DNA of 64,000 bases, from NCBI RefSeq assembly GCF_003076635.1, contig NZ_QDKG01000001.1, positions 744,001-808,000 of the forward strand, written 5' to 3'. Every line of letters begins with the position of its first letter. Position 1 is the first letter of the stretch. The DNA comes from Sphingobacterium corticibacter (lineage in GTDB: Bacteria; Bacteroidota; Bacteroidia; Sphingobacteriales; Sphingobacteriaceae). Positions 54,804-63,399 of the stretch are shown here, in pieces. A program made the translations under genes and the position numbers. The notes under the pieces were generated by a model. That model did not search any database, was not told the origin of the DNA, and saw only the letters and a list, made by a program, of their open reading frames with translations.

Positions 54804-55367
54804 CTACGGCGCGAATGATAGATTTACTTTTGCATATCCCAATCCTTCCAGCAATGGGCGAAATACATGTAATGCATTTGATTTCGTCTGTTCCAGAATA
54901 TCCGATTGCCGTACTTCTTTCATGATCTGCGTTTCGGCTGCCTTATAAGCGGCATCTACCAATTGCGCTTCGCGGAAGAAAGCCATCTTCGTATCGTACA
55001 CACGGGAATTGTCGTGATCAATGCGCACATAGCAAATCTCCGGACGCGGCAACTGTATCGTAAGCGAGTCGCCAATAACTTCAATATCATTCGGTGTGAT
55101 CCGAGATAAATCCACACAACCAACAGCATCCGCTTTCACGATCAATAATACAGAAGCATCTGGCAGATACGTGCTAATATTTTTATGTTCCACTACATCA
55201 CTCAATCGATATTTCACCAATTCCAGTTTGCCCATAGCTTCAATACGTTCTACCAGAATCTGATGTCTGGATTCAACATTATCCACTGGGCTAAATCTTT
55301 TCCAGATCATCCATCCAGCGAAGCCCAATAGGACGAGAATAAGCAATGTAATAAAGATCTTTCTCAT
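54804..55367 (-). CDS. DUF4230-family membrane-anchored protein
   Basis: 187 residues. An N-terminal anchor (KIFITLLILVLLGFAGWMIW) is followed by an exported domain: MGKLELVKYRLSDVVEHKNI, LIVKADAVGCVDLSRITPND, GDSLTIQLPRPEI and a helical end (EAQLVDAAYKAAETQIMKEV). This is the DUF4230 arrangement; function is unknown. It is monocistronic; the gap upstream to the NTF2-like gene is 123 bp and contains that gene's terminator. Confidence 0.85.
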   Translation of the reverse strand: MRKIFITLLILVLLGFAGWMIWKRFSPVDNVESRHQILVERIEAMGKLELVKYRLSDVVEHKNISTYLPDASVLLIVKADAVGCVDLSRITPNDIEVIGDSLTIQLPRPEICYVRIDHDNSRVYDTKMAFFREAQLVDAAYKAAETQIMKEVRQSDILEQTKSNALHVFRPLLEGLGYAKVNLSFAP

Positions 55368-55431
55368 AATAAATAAATACTCAAATAACAGACCAACAAT
55401 GCACTAAAAGGTTTAATAGCGCGTATTTAAC

Positions 55432-55464
55432 ACAAAAAAAGCCTACATCTAATGTAGGCTTTAC
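55432..55464 (-). terminator. Intrinsic terminator of the NTF2-like gene
   Basis: AAAGCCTACAT and ATGTAGGCTTT form an 11-bp stem with a 3-nt loop. On the minus strand it is followed by TTTTGTG. Confidence 0.85.
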
Positions 55465-55490
55465 ACACACTGAAACAAAATACCCAGTTT

Positions 55491-55916
55491 CTAAGGGTAA
55501 GTGGTCACGACTTTACTCACTTGCCATCCGTTATCCACACGGCTTAATGTGATATAGTCTACACGGGTGAAGTGACCGAAGTCCATCGTTGCTTTTGCAA
55601 TGCTGGTATTGCCTACTTCATCCAAAATTTCAAATTTGCTGGTGCAATCGTATTTCAAACCTTTATTCTTTTTCAAGAAGCTCAAATATTCAGAGCGGGT
55701 GTTTTTTGTGCGGTTTACATCGTTGACATATTCGAAGTCTTTTGATAGCAAGTGCTCGCTCCATTCGTAATTGCCAGATGAGATCATCTCTACATACGTA
55801 GCGACGATACGGTTAGAATTGTAATTCTTTAAAGGATTTACCAGTGGGGCAGCAAAGGAGTTCATACTTAGACTTACCAAGATTGCTGCGATGAGGGTGA
55901 TGAATATCTTTTTCAT
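55491..55916 (-). CDS. Exported NTF2-like (SnoaL-type) protein
   Basis: 141 residues from ATG 55916 (MKKIFITLIAAILVSLSMNS, signal peptide ending SFA); the frame has 11 more codons upstream. The mature domain is a small alpha+beta cone: NRIVATYVEMISSGNYEWSE, LLSKDFEYVNDV, EILDEVGNTSIAKATMDFGH and RVDYITLSRVDNGWQVSKVV. This is the NTF2-like/putative lumazine-binding pattern. Such exported proteins in Bacteroidota have no assigned role. It is monocistronic with a strong terminator. Confidence 0.8.
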   Translation of the reverse strand: MKKIFITLIAAILVSLSMNSFAAPLVNPLKNYNSNRIVATYVEMISSGNYEWSEHLLSKDFEYVNDVNRTKNTRSEYLSFLKKNKGLKYDCTSKFEILDEVGNTSIAKATMDFGHFTRVDYITLSRVDNGWQVSKVVTTYP

Positions 55917-56142
55917 ATTGTTTGAAGTTATGTTTAATTGTTTCTTCAAAAGTAGCGTACAAATGGCCTCAGCAGAATGGTAATTCGACTAGCACCGTGC
56001 TATATTCGGTCAGTTGGGGAGATTTACCGGTAAAAATTTCACCTACTGTTTCGATAGCACTTGGCCGATCTATATGCTTACTTTCATAACTTCAAGACGC
56101 GAGGAAAGAACGGAATGTTGCAGCGTTATATGTTAAATATTT

Positions 56143-57243
56143 TTAACCTTTTTCTTTTCTTGTTGTTTCCGCGAATTCAGCAATTTCCACGATGCGTGGA
56201 ATGCTCGATTTTGGTGCCATGTGACGTAGCTTTTTGATTCGACGTTTTCTTTTAAAATTGTGAATCAGTTTACTGTCTGAGTACATATTCCAGTTCATCA
56301 AGAGAACGCTGCTCAGTACAACACATAAACCAAGAATCTGGAGTCCGGTAACCACATGATCTGTGAAAAAATGGGCTAACAAGAGCGCAACAATAGGATT
56401 CACATAGGCATGGGTACTTACCTCGGTAGCAGGCCGGACTTGCAATAGCCAAATGTAAGAGCTGAACGCTAAGATGGATCCCATAATAATAAGGTAAACA
56501 ATCGCTCCCCAGTATTCAATCGGTACGCTGGCTGCGTCGAACTTTGCGTAATCACCATTCGTAGAACCCACAATGGTAAATACCACACCAGCGGTTAACA
56601 TTTGCCAAGCAGTTTTGACGCTCACGTGCAAATCTTTTGTTTTTCCAGACTTACTGTCTTCGGCGTTATCATCATCGCTCGGTTTTCTGCTGTATTTACT
56701 ATACAGTGATCCGATTGTCCATGCGATGGTACCCATAGTCATGACGATCATCGCGATAAGCACCATCGATTGATCGTGTTCATCTCCGTTACTGTTAAAT
56801 ATTTGTTCGGCAAACAGCATCAATACACCAATGAATCCCATCACCAAACCGATTACCGTGGTCGGGCTGGTGAAATTCTCCTTCCATCGTGGTTTGTCCA
56901 ATACGACAAACCAGATGACGGTAGCAGCAGATATAATAGATACAATCCCGCTAGAGATGAATTGCTCTGACCAGATCACGGCAGCCATATCTAAGAATAG
57001 CAATAAGAAACCAACAAATACAGCTTGTTTTACCGCAGTGCGTTCAAAAAGTCGATAACCTTTCAGCTTACAGTATCCCATGAGTAGTGCTCCTGCCGTC
57101 AAGAAACGAATAGAGCCAATGACAAAAGGAGGAAAGGCATGCAACGCCTTTTCTATAAAGAAAAAGGTTGATCCCCAGACAATATAGACGACCAGATAAG
57201 CAAATATGACTAGCCCAATTGGCGATTGTAGTTGTTTTACCAT
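56143..57243 (-). CDS. EamA-family (DMT) exporter
   Basis: 366 residues from ATG 57243 (MVKQLQSPIGLVIFAYLVVY); a GTG codon precedes it in frame. Ten spans in two EamA repeats: VYIVWGSTFFFIEKALHAFP, then AVIWSEQFISSGIVSIISAA in the first repeat, and ILAFSSYIWLLQVRPATEVS with AYVNPIVALLLAHFF in the second. A charged cytoplasmic loop (RKPSDDDNAEDSKSGKTKD) and a basic C-terminal tail are extra. DMT exporters often move amino acids or metabolites out. The Lrp-type regulator 18 bp upstream probably controls it. Confidence 0.92.
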   Translation of the reverse strand: MVKQLQSPIGLVIFAYLVVYIVWGSTFFFIEKALHAFPPFVIGSIRFLTAGALLMGYCKLKGYRLFERTAVKQAVFVGFLLLFLDMAAVIWSEQFISSGIVSIISAATVIWFVVLDKPRWKENFTSPTTVIGLVMGFIGVLMLFAEQIFNSNGDEHDQSMVLIAMIVMTMGTIAWTIGSLYSKYSRKPSDDDNAEDSKSGKTKDLHVSVKTAWQMLTAGVVFTIVGSTNGDYAKFDAASVPIEYWGAIVYLIIMGSILAFSSYIWLLQVRPATEVSTHAYVNPIVALLLAHFFTDHVVTGLQILGLCVVLSSVLLMNWNMYSDSKLIHNFKRKRRIKKLRHMAPKSSIPRIVEIAEFAETTRKEKG

Positions 57244-57261
57244 CACAAAAAATCTAAAATG

Positions 57262-57738
57262 TTAAGAATTAGGAATAACCAATTTGTGGCTTTCCTTTAC
57301 TGTCTCCAGTACAATGGTGGTACGAGTCGATATAATACCTTCAATTTGACTCAGGGTATTTCGCATCAGATCTACCAAACCGCCTGAATCGCTGGTGCGC
57401 ACTTTGATTAAATAACCATCATCGCCGGCAATATCATGTACTTCTAATACTTCGGGAATCTTGGCCAATAAAAGACCGACGCGCTGATCGCCAATGTTGT
57501 CGTGTGATTTAATGAAAATGAACGACAGCATTTTTTGATCCAAAGCATCTGGATTAATCTGGGTATGATAATCTAGAATAACACTTTTATGCTCCAGCTT
57601 TTTCACGCGCTCCAGAATAGCCGATGGTGCCATGCCCAATTCACGTGCGATATCCGCATTATTGGTGCGTGCATTCTGCTGCATAATCCGAAGGATTTGC
57701 AGGTCGACTTGATCCAAATTATATTCCACTTTCTCCAT
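57262..57738 (-). CDS. Lrp/AsnC-family transcriptional regulator
   Basis: 158 residues. The N-terminal HTH (DLQILRIMQQNARTNNADIA, RELGMAPSAILERVKKLE) is followed by the RAM ligand-binding domain (FIFIKSHDNIGDQRV, EVHDIAGDDGYLIKVRTSDS). It probably senses an amino acid and regulates the downstream EamA exporter, the classic arrangement. A -7 box sits 7 bp before the ATG. Confidence 0.93.
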   Translation of the reverse strand: MEKVEYNLDQVDLQILRIMQQNARTNNADIARELGMAPSAILERVKKLEHKSVILDYHTQINPDALDQKMLSFIFIKSHDNIGDQRVGLLLAKIPEVLEVHDIAGDDGYLIKVRTSDSGGLVDLMRNTLSQIEGIISTRTTIVLETVKESHKLVIPNS

Positions 57739-57745
57739 TGTGGCG

Positions 57746-57753
57746 CAAAAGTA
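57746..57753 (-). promoter_or_regulatory. -7 box of the Lrp-EamA operon, near-leaderless
   Basis: The minus strand reads TACTTTTG (TAnnTTTG), ending 7 bp from the ATG at 57738. It predicts a leader of 0-3 nt. No clear -33. Confidence 0.5.
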
Positions 57754-57978
57754 ATCATTAAAATGAATATTGTTCGTTAATTTATTGTAAATTATGAATT
57801 ATATTCATTTGGTTGTGTTAAATTAGAATATAAACCTGTTTGATATCTTTCTTAGAGAATTATGTTCTTATTTTAAGTGGTTGTATATAAGACTATCATT
57901 GTAGTATTTAGAAAGAATGAAAATGGTTTTAATTATGTTTGTTAGACCATTCACCCACATGCTATTGTAGAGAGATTT

Positions 57979-60894
57979 ATGAATAAGGAAGTATTGAGGT
58001 CGCTTTCCCAAATTTTGCGCGGAGAACTATATTACGATAATGATATTCCTGCCCATCATACGATGAGATTGGCCTACGCCACAGATGCTTCAATCTACCA
58101 AGAATTGCCCTTGGCAGTAGCTATTCCGAAAGATGATGTCGACGTGCAGCGATTGATTGAGTTTGCTCGAACAAACCAGACGACGCTGATTCCGCGTACT
58201 GCCGGTACTTCCTTGGCTGGCCAGGTAGTTGGAAATGGAATTGTGCTTGATATGTCGCGGTGCTTTAATCGTATTGTCGAATTAAATCAAGAAGAAGGTT
58301 GGGTGCGAGTACAACCTGGTGTGATACGCGATGATCTGAATGCATTCCTAAAACCTTTCGGTTGGATGTTTGGTCCGGAAACATCCACCGCAAGTCGTGC
58401 GATGATCGGCGGCATGGTGGGCAATAATTCTTCTGGTTTGCATTCTATTGTTTGGGGAGATACGCGTCAAAATTTGCTGTCGGCGATATTATTATTGGAC
58501 GATGGATCACACATCGAGGTGAAAGCTTTGACGCCTGCGCAATTGCTGCAAAAGTTTCATTTGCAAACGCGTGAAGGCGAAGTCTATCGAAAGTTGAATG
58601 ATTTGCTAACAGATAAATCCAATCGATCGGCCATAGCGAAGGGCTATCCCAAAAAAACGTTGACCAGACGAAATACGGGTTATGCCCTGGATTTGCTGGC
58701 AGACGAGGATCGACCATTTAATCTCTGTCAATTGCTGGCGGGCTCCGAAGGTACACTTGGGATTATACTCGAAGCAAAACTGCAGTTGATGCCGCTGCCT
58801 GCAAAGGAAGTTGGCGTTCTGTGTGTGCATTTTGTCGATATGATCTCCTGCATGCATGGCAATGTGGTGGCGTTGCAGCATCAACCGCAAGCTTCTGAAT
58901 TGATTGATAAATATATTTTAGATTTCACGGTAGGCCATCCAACTTATCAGCACAATCGATTTTTTATATCTGGTGATCCTGCGGCCTTGCTTATTGTTGA
59001 GTTTCGTGCCGATACGGTTGAGCAAGTAGTAGCGCAAGCCGAGGCGTTGAAAGCCGATTTGCAATCACAAAATTTAGGCTATGCGTATCCACTAGTGATG
59101 GGAGATCAATCTAATTTGGTGTGGGATGTGCGTAAAGCAGGGTTAGGTTTGATTCGTAATTTGCCGGGCGATTCCCAACCGGTAAACTTAATAGAAGATT
59201 GTGCTGTCGCACCCGAAGATTTACCGGCTTACGTAGCTGATGTGCAGGCATTGCTGGCCGAAGAAGGTGTGCTTGCATCGTATTATGCGCATGCTGGTGC
59301 CGGCGAACTGCATATTGAACCGTTCTTGAATCTCAAATCTCCGGAAGGTGTCAAGCAGTTTCGCAGGATATTGGAAAAGACGACTGATCTGGTCTTAAAA
59401 TACAATGGTTCATTGAGTGGAGAACATGGTGATGGACGATTGCGCGGAGAATTCATCGGGAAAGTATTGGGCGAAGAGGTGTACGCACTGTTACAGCAAG
59501 TGAAACAGATCTTTGATCCGGCAGGTATTTTCAACCGACAAAAGATTGTGGACACGCCACCGATGGATACGGCGCTTCGATATGAGGTGGGAAATCCGCA
59601 AGAATTGGTGACCACATACTTTGACTTCACGAAACAAGAAGGTATTCTTCGGCTTGCCGAAAAATGTTCGGGTTCTGGCGATTGCCGCAAAACGGAAATT
59701 AGTGGCGGTACGATGTGTCCTTCTTTCATGGCCACGCGTGATGAGAAAGATACCACACGGGCACGAGCTAATGTATTAAGGCAATTTTTGACTTCGTCTA
59801 CGCAGAAAAATCGTTTTGCACATGAAGAAATCAAAGAGGTGATGGATCTCTGCCTGAGTTGCAAAGCATGCAAAACCGAGTGCCCATCGCAGGTAGATAT
59901 GGCGAAGATGAAAGCCGAATTTCTGCAGCAGTATTACGATCAATTTGGTCCATCATTTCGTTCGCGTGTAATTGCAAATTTTACGAAGTCACAACAGTTG
60001 GCTTCTCTAGTTGCTCCGCTGTATAATGCAGTTGTCCGTTCTCCGATAGCATCTTCTGCTGTAAAGCAGTTATTGGGCTTCGCCCACAAACGTTCTTTGC
60101 CAACGGTAGCCAGCACGACTTTGAAGCGTTGGAGTTCGAGGGATAGGAAGTCGCCATCAGCTGTGCGAAAAGTTTATTTATTTTGTGATGAGTTCACGAA
60201 TTATAACGATGCGGAAATCGGTAAGAAAACCATTCTACTGCTCGAACGCTTAGGTTACGAAGTCATTATTCCCGATCACAAAGAGAGTGGACGTACGTAT
60301 CTCTCCAAAGGATTTGTCAAGGAAGCAAAAGAACTCGCTCGCTATAATGTCCAGAAACTATCACCATTAGTGAACGATGCCGTACCAATTATAGGCGTTG
60401 AGCCCTCGGCTATTTTGACTTTTCGAGATGAGTACTTGGACTTGGCCGATACCGATTGGAAATCAGCGGCACAGCACTTGGCTCGCTATGCGCTAACGAT
60501 GGAGGAATTCTTGGATCAAGAAATGCTTCGCGGCAATATTGCTCAAAAGGCTTTCATCAGCGATGCAAAAAAAATAAAAATTCATGGTCACTGTTATCAG
60601 AAAGCTTTTCAACTGATGCAGCACACAAAGAATGTACTTTCTTTTCCTACTAACTACGTAGTGGAGCTTATTCCATCCGGTTGCTGCGGTATGGCTGGTT
60701 CATTTGGTTATGAGAAAGAACATTACGAAGTGTCGATGAACATTGCCGAGTTGGTATTATTGCCTGCGGTGCGTTCGACAGCGACAGAGGACATCATTGT
60801 GGCGGCAGGTACATCATGTCGGCATCAGATTGCAGATGGTAGCGATCGACGGGCTTATCATCCGGTGGAGGTACTGTATGATGCATTGGTCTAA
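57979..60894 (+). CDS. FAD-linked oxidase fused to Fe-S / CCG-type domain (GlcD-GlcF-like)
   Basis: 971 residues. The N-terminal PP-loop FAD-binding domain (about 40-240) has IPRTAGTSLAGQVVGNGIVL and FGPETSTASRAMIGGMVGNN; the FAD-oxidase C-terminal domain has LSGEHGDGRLRGEFIGKVLG. From about residue 560 there are Fe-S motifs: CSGSGDCRKTEISGGTMCPS and CLSCKACKTECPSQVDM. The end carries the CCG-like parts (HGHCYQKAF, SGCCGMAGSFGYE). It resembles YdiJ/GlcD-GlcF fusions that oxidise a 2-hydroxy acid such as D-lactate, glycolate or 2-hydroxyglutarate. It is monocistronic with no clear -7 box. Confidence 0.92.
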   Translation: MNKEVLRSLSQILRGELYYDNDIPAHHTMRLAYATDASIYQELPLAVAIPKDDVDVQRLIEFARTNQTTLIPRTAGTSLAGQVVGNGIVLDMSRCFNRIVELNQEEGWVRVQPGVIRDDLNAFLKPFGWMFGPETSTASRAMIGGMVGNNSSGLHSIVWGDTRQNLLSAILLLDDGSHIEVKALTPAQLLQKFHLQTREGEVYRKLNDLLTDKSNRSAIAKGYPKKTLTRRNTGYALDLLADEDRPFNLCQLLAGSEGTLGIILEAKLQLMPLPAKEVGVLCVHFVDMISCMHGNVVALQHQPQASELIDKYILDFTVGHPTYQHNRFFISGDPAALLIVEFRADTVEQVVAQAEALKADLQSQNLGYAYPLVMGDQSNLVWDVRKAGLGLIRNLPGDSQPVNLIEDCAVAPEDLPAYVADVQALLAEEGVLASYYAHAGAGELHIEPFLNLKSPEGVKQFRRILEKTTDLVLKYNGSLSGEHGDGRLRGEFIGKVLGEEVYALLQQVKQIFDPAGIFNRQKIVDTPPMDTALRYEVGNPQELVTTYFDFTKQEGILRLAEKCSGSGDCRKTEISGGTMCPSFMATRDEKDTTRARANVLRQFLTSSTQKNRFAHEEIKEVMDLCLSCKACKTECPSQVDMAKMKAEFLQQYYDQFGPSFRSRVIANFTKSQQLASLVAPLYNAVVRSPIASSAVKQLLGFAHKRSLPTVASTTLKRWSSRDRKSPSAVRKVYLFCDEFTNYNDAEIGKKTILLLERLGYEVIIPDHKESGRTYLSKGFVKEAKELARYNVQKLSPLVNDAVPIIGVEPSAILTFRDEYLDLADTDWKSAAQHLARYALTMEEFLDQEMLRGNIAQKAFISDAKKIKIHGHCYQKAFQLMQHTKNVLSFPTNYVVELIPSGCCGMAGSFGYEKEHYEVSMNIAELVLLPAVRSTATEDIIVAAGTSCRHQIADGSDRRAYHPVEVLYDALV

Positions 60895-60981
60895 AGAAAA
60901 TGGGTTAAAAATATCATCATCACACATTTCCGACTCAAACTAATTTTTTGCAGATTTGTTAAACGATCAAAACGAAAGGCT

Positions 60982-61632
60982 ATGAATATGAAATATGCTA
61001 TTATAGGAATGGTGACATTGCTTGGGGCAATGCTAGGTTGTCAATCGCCACAGAAACAGGATAATGGAACTGCGGATTCAAATAATGATCAGCAAATACT
61101 AGAAAGTCGTCCATTTGTTAATGATGAGAAAGCAGCTAAGTATAAGTTTTTTCTAAATATTGTTGGCGAAGAGAAGACCGATTCGACGATCATTTACACG
61201 GCGAAATCGCTGTTTAAAGAAGATACCGTTGGACTGAAAATCGAAGTGCTGAAAGAGATTGCCGCAGGTGTTACCGCGACGGGCGAGCCAGATCAAGAAA
61301 ATGGATTCGTACCGGGAGCGATTCGCTTTTCATCGCTCGGAGCAGATTCGGATCACTTTGTGCAAGCTTTACAAGAATTATTTGACTTGAAAGATACCGG
61401 AAAGATGACGATGAATACCGTTGCGCCATTGGTGTTTTCTTCTAATAATGAAGCCATTGATTTGAACAAGAATAAACAAGCGACTTACAGCTTTAAACTT
61501 TTCTTGGAGAATGACCTAGGTGCCGAGGCAGAAGTATTTGCAGTATTAGATACGTATCGTAAGTCGTTTGAAATCTCCGAAAAAGATAACTCTTTCCGCG
61601 CTCAAATTATTGCTGCCTTTGCTGCAAACTAA
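60982..61632 (+). CDS. Exported lipoprotein, unknown function
   Basis: 216 residues, starting MNMKYAIIGMVTLLGAMLGC with a lipobox-like end (Cys20) and a linker rich in Asn, Asp and Gln. The mature part is a mixed beta/alpha domain (KYKFFLNIVGEEKTDSTIIY, KIEVLKEIAAGVTATGEPDQ, NSFRAQIIAAFAAN). No domain recognised. It is probably the first gene of an operon with the beta-propeller-like protein, the esterase and the TonB receptor (gaps 31, -1 and 21 bp). Confidence 0.75.
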   Translation: MNMKYAIIGMVTLLGAMLGCQSPQKQDNGTADSNNDQQILESRPFVNDEKAAKYKFFLNIVGEEKTDSTIIYTAKSLFKEDTVGLKIEVLKEIAAGVTATGEPDQENGFVPGAIRFSSLGADSDHFVQALQELFDLKDTGKMTMNTVAPLVFSSNNEAIDLNKNKQATYSFKLFLENDLGAEAEVFAVLDTYRKSFEISEKDNSFRAQIIAAFAAN

Positions 61633-61663
61633 GAAAATTCCTATTTAGGAAGTGACAAATAAT

Positions 61664-62563
61664 ATGAAATTGACGTATGTCAGGTTGTGCCTGATTTTAA
61701 GTTTGGTTGCGCTATCATCCAGCCTTATAAACGCGCAGGTGCATCCAACAGCTGATCGCCAAGCCCTAGGCAAGGTGAAAAATCCTGCCTTGCAAGAATT
61801 ATCAGGTATTGTACCTTCGGTGGCCAATCCAAATTGCTTTTGGGTACACAATGATAGTGGTGACGATGCGCATATCTATTTAATCGATTCTGCAGCAAAT
61901 CTATTGTGTACTTATACGCTAGAAGGTGTAGTAGCACGCGATTTTGAAGAGGTTGCTTGGATGATGCGCGATGGTAAATACCATTTGGTAGTTGGTGACA
62001 TTGGCGATAATCGTGCTAAAAGAAAGCAGATCACTTTCCATGAATTCGCAGAGCCCGTTTGGGAAAAAGGAGTGCGTAAGGCGGTGATTGCACACATCAA
62101 CAGCTTTGAAGCCGTGTATCCAGATGGGCCGAGAGATGCGGAAGCATTTTTCGTAGATCCACTGACCAATCAACTTATCTTAATTACCAAGCGCGACTTC
62201 CATGTCCACGTGTATAGCGCCGACTTCGTGCAAAAGCAAACTTCATACTTAGCTGAATCGAGTAAACCATACGTCTTAAAAAGAGAAGCGGAATTACCCT
62301 TATTTTTTGTGACGGCTGCTGATATATCGGCCAACGGACAAGATATTTTGGTAAAAAATTTGACCAGTATCTATCATTGGAAACGCAATCCTTCAGAGCC
62401 TGTTGTTACCGCGCTGCGCAAATCTCATGTAGAAGTGCCTTACGCGCCCGAGCCGCAAGGCGAAGGAATTGCTTTTGACCGTGATGGACTAAGATTTTAT
62501 ACGATTAGTGAGCGACCATTAGGATTGGAATCGTACCTTTACAGGTATCAATTAGTCAAATAA
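61664..62563 (+). CDS. Exported beta-propeller-like protein
   Basis: 299 residues from ATG 61664 (MKLTYVRLCLILSLVALSSS; signal ends near INAQ); GTG 61652 also opens the frame. Repeated strand-turn units include LQELSGIVPSVANPNCFWVH, NDSGDDAHIYLID, DFEEVAWMMRDGKYHLVVGD and DIGDNRAKRKQITF, then PEPQGEGIAFDRDGLRFYTI near the end. This resembles Bacteroidota propellers of the SdiA-regulated/phytase-like type; no catalytic residues can be assigned. Its stop shares 1 bp with the esterase start, so the two are coupled. Confidence 0.75.
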   Translation: MKLTYVRLCLILSLVALSSSLINAQVHPTADRQALGKVKNPALQELSGIVPSVANPNCFWVHNDSGDDAHIYLIDSAANLLCTYTLEGVVARDFEEVAWMMRDGKYHLVVGDIGDNRAKRKQITFHEFAEPVWEKGVRKAVIAHINSFEAVYPDGPRDAEAFFVDPLTNQLILITKRDFHVHVYSADFVQKQTSYLAESSKPYVLKREAELPLFFVTAADISANGQDILVKNLTSIYHWKRNPSEPVVTALRKSHVEVPYAPEPQGEGIAFDRDGLRFYTISERPLGLESYLYRYQLVK

Positions 62564-63378
62564 TGAAGCTACCTTTTATGTTGCTGTCTTTCCTGCTGTT
62601 GTGTCAGCAGCTGATCGGCGCACAAGTCGATACCGTTGAGGTGTATAGCAATAGCATGCAGAAAAATATCAAGGCAGTCGTCGTACAACCGACGAACAAG
62701 CTCAACTCCAAACTGCCAACCCTCTATTTACTACACGGCTTCAGTGGTAAATACCACGATTATATTCAGCGCGTGGCGCAATTACAGGATTTGGTAGATC
62801 GCTATCAAATCTTAGTCGTATGTCCCGATGGTGGTTACAGCTCCTGGTATTGGGACATCGACGGGGATAAGGATTTTCAGTACGAGACTTTCGTGTCCAA
62901 CGAATTGGTAAGCTATATTTCTGCCAATTATCCTGCAAACGAAGAATCACGCTATCGCGCGATTACCGGTTTTAGTATGGGCGGCCATGGCGCGTTATAT
63001 CTTGCATTGCGACATCAGGATGTATACGGCGCCGTAGGAAGTATTGCCGGCGGTGTGGATATTCGTCCGTTTCCCAATAATTGGGATATGGCAAAGCGAC
63101 TAGGGAGCTATGTAGAAAACTCCGCATCTTGGCAGTCGCATACCATAATGGAAATGCTGCATTTAGCAGGTGGCAAGCCTTTACCAATTTACATTGATTG
63201 CGGCCGCGATGATTTCTTTCACGAGGTCAACTTGCGTCTGCACGAGCGCATGACTTATCTCAACATACCGCACCATTATCAAAGTATGCCAGGCAAGCAT
63301 GACTGGGCTTATGTTAGCAAATCGCTTGATTATCAATTTGCCTTTTTTCATCAGTTTTTCGTTGACTCAGAAAGATAG
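62563..63378 (+). CDS. Exported esterase of the S-formylglutathione hydrolase/esterase-D fold
   Basis: 271 residues. A signal peptide (MKLPFMLLSFLLLCQQLIGA) precedes an alpha/beta-hydrolase. The nucleophile Ser138 is in GFSMGGHGALYLAL, the acid is in DCGRDDFF (about residue 209) and the His in GKHDWAYV (about 246). LPTLYLLHGFSGKYHDYI is the oxyanion-hole region. It is probably periplasmic or at the cell surface and cleaves ester bonds of a sugar or lipid (acetyl-, feruloyl- or similar). It is co-transcribed with the upstream propeller and the downstream TonB receptor. Confidence 0.88.
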   Translation: MKLPFMLLSFLLLCQQLIGAQVDTVEVYSNSMQKNIKAVVVQPTNKLNSKLPTLYLLHGFSGKYHDYIQRVAQLQDLVDRYQILVVCPDGGYSSWYWDIDGDKDFQYETFVSNELVSYISANYPANEESRYRAITGFSMGGHGALYLALRHQDVYGAVGSIAGGVDIRPFPNNWDMAKRLGSYVENSASWQSHTIMEMLHLAGGKPLPIYIDCGRDDFFHEVNLRLHERMTYLNIPHHYQSMPGKHDWAYVSKSLDYQFAFFHQFFVDSER

Positions 63379-63399
63379 AATTCACACTACTAATTATTC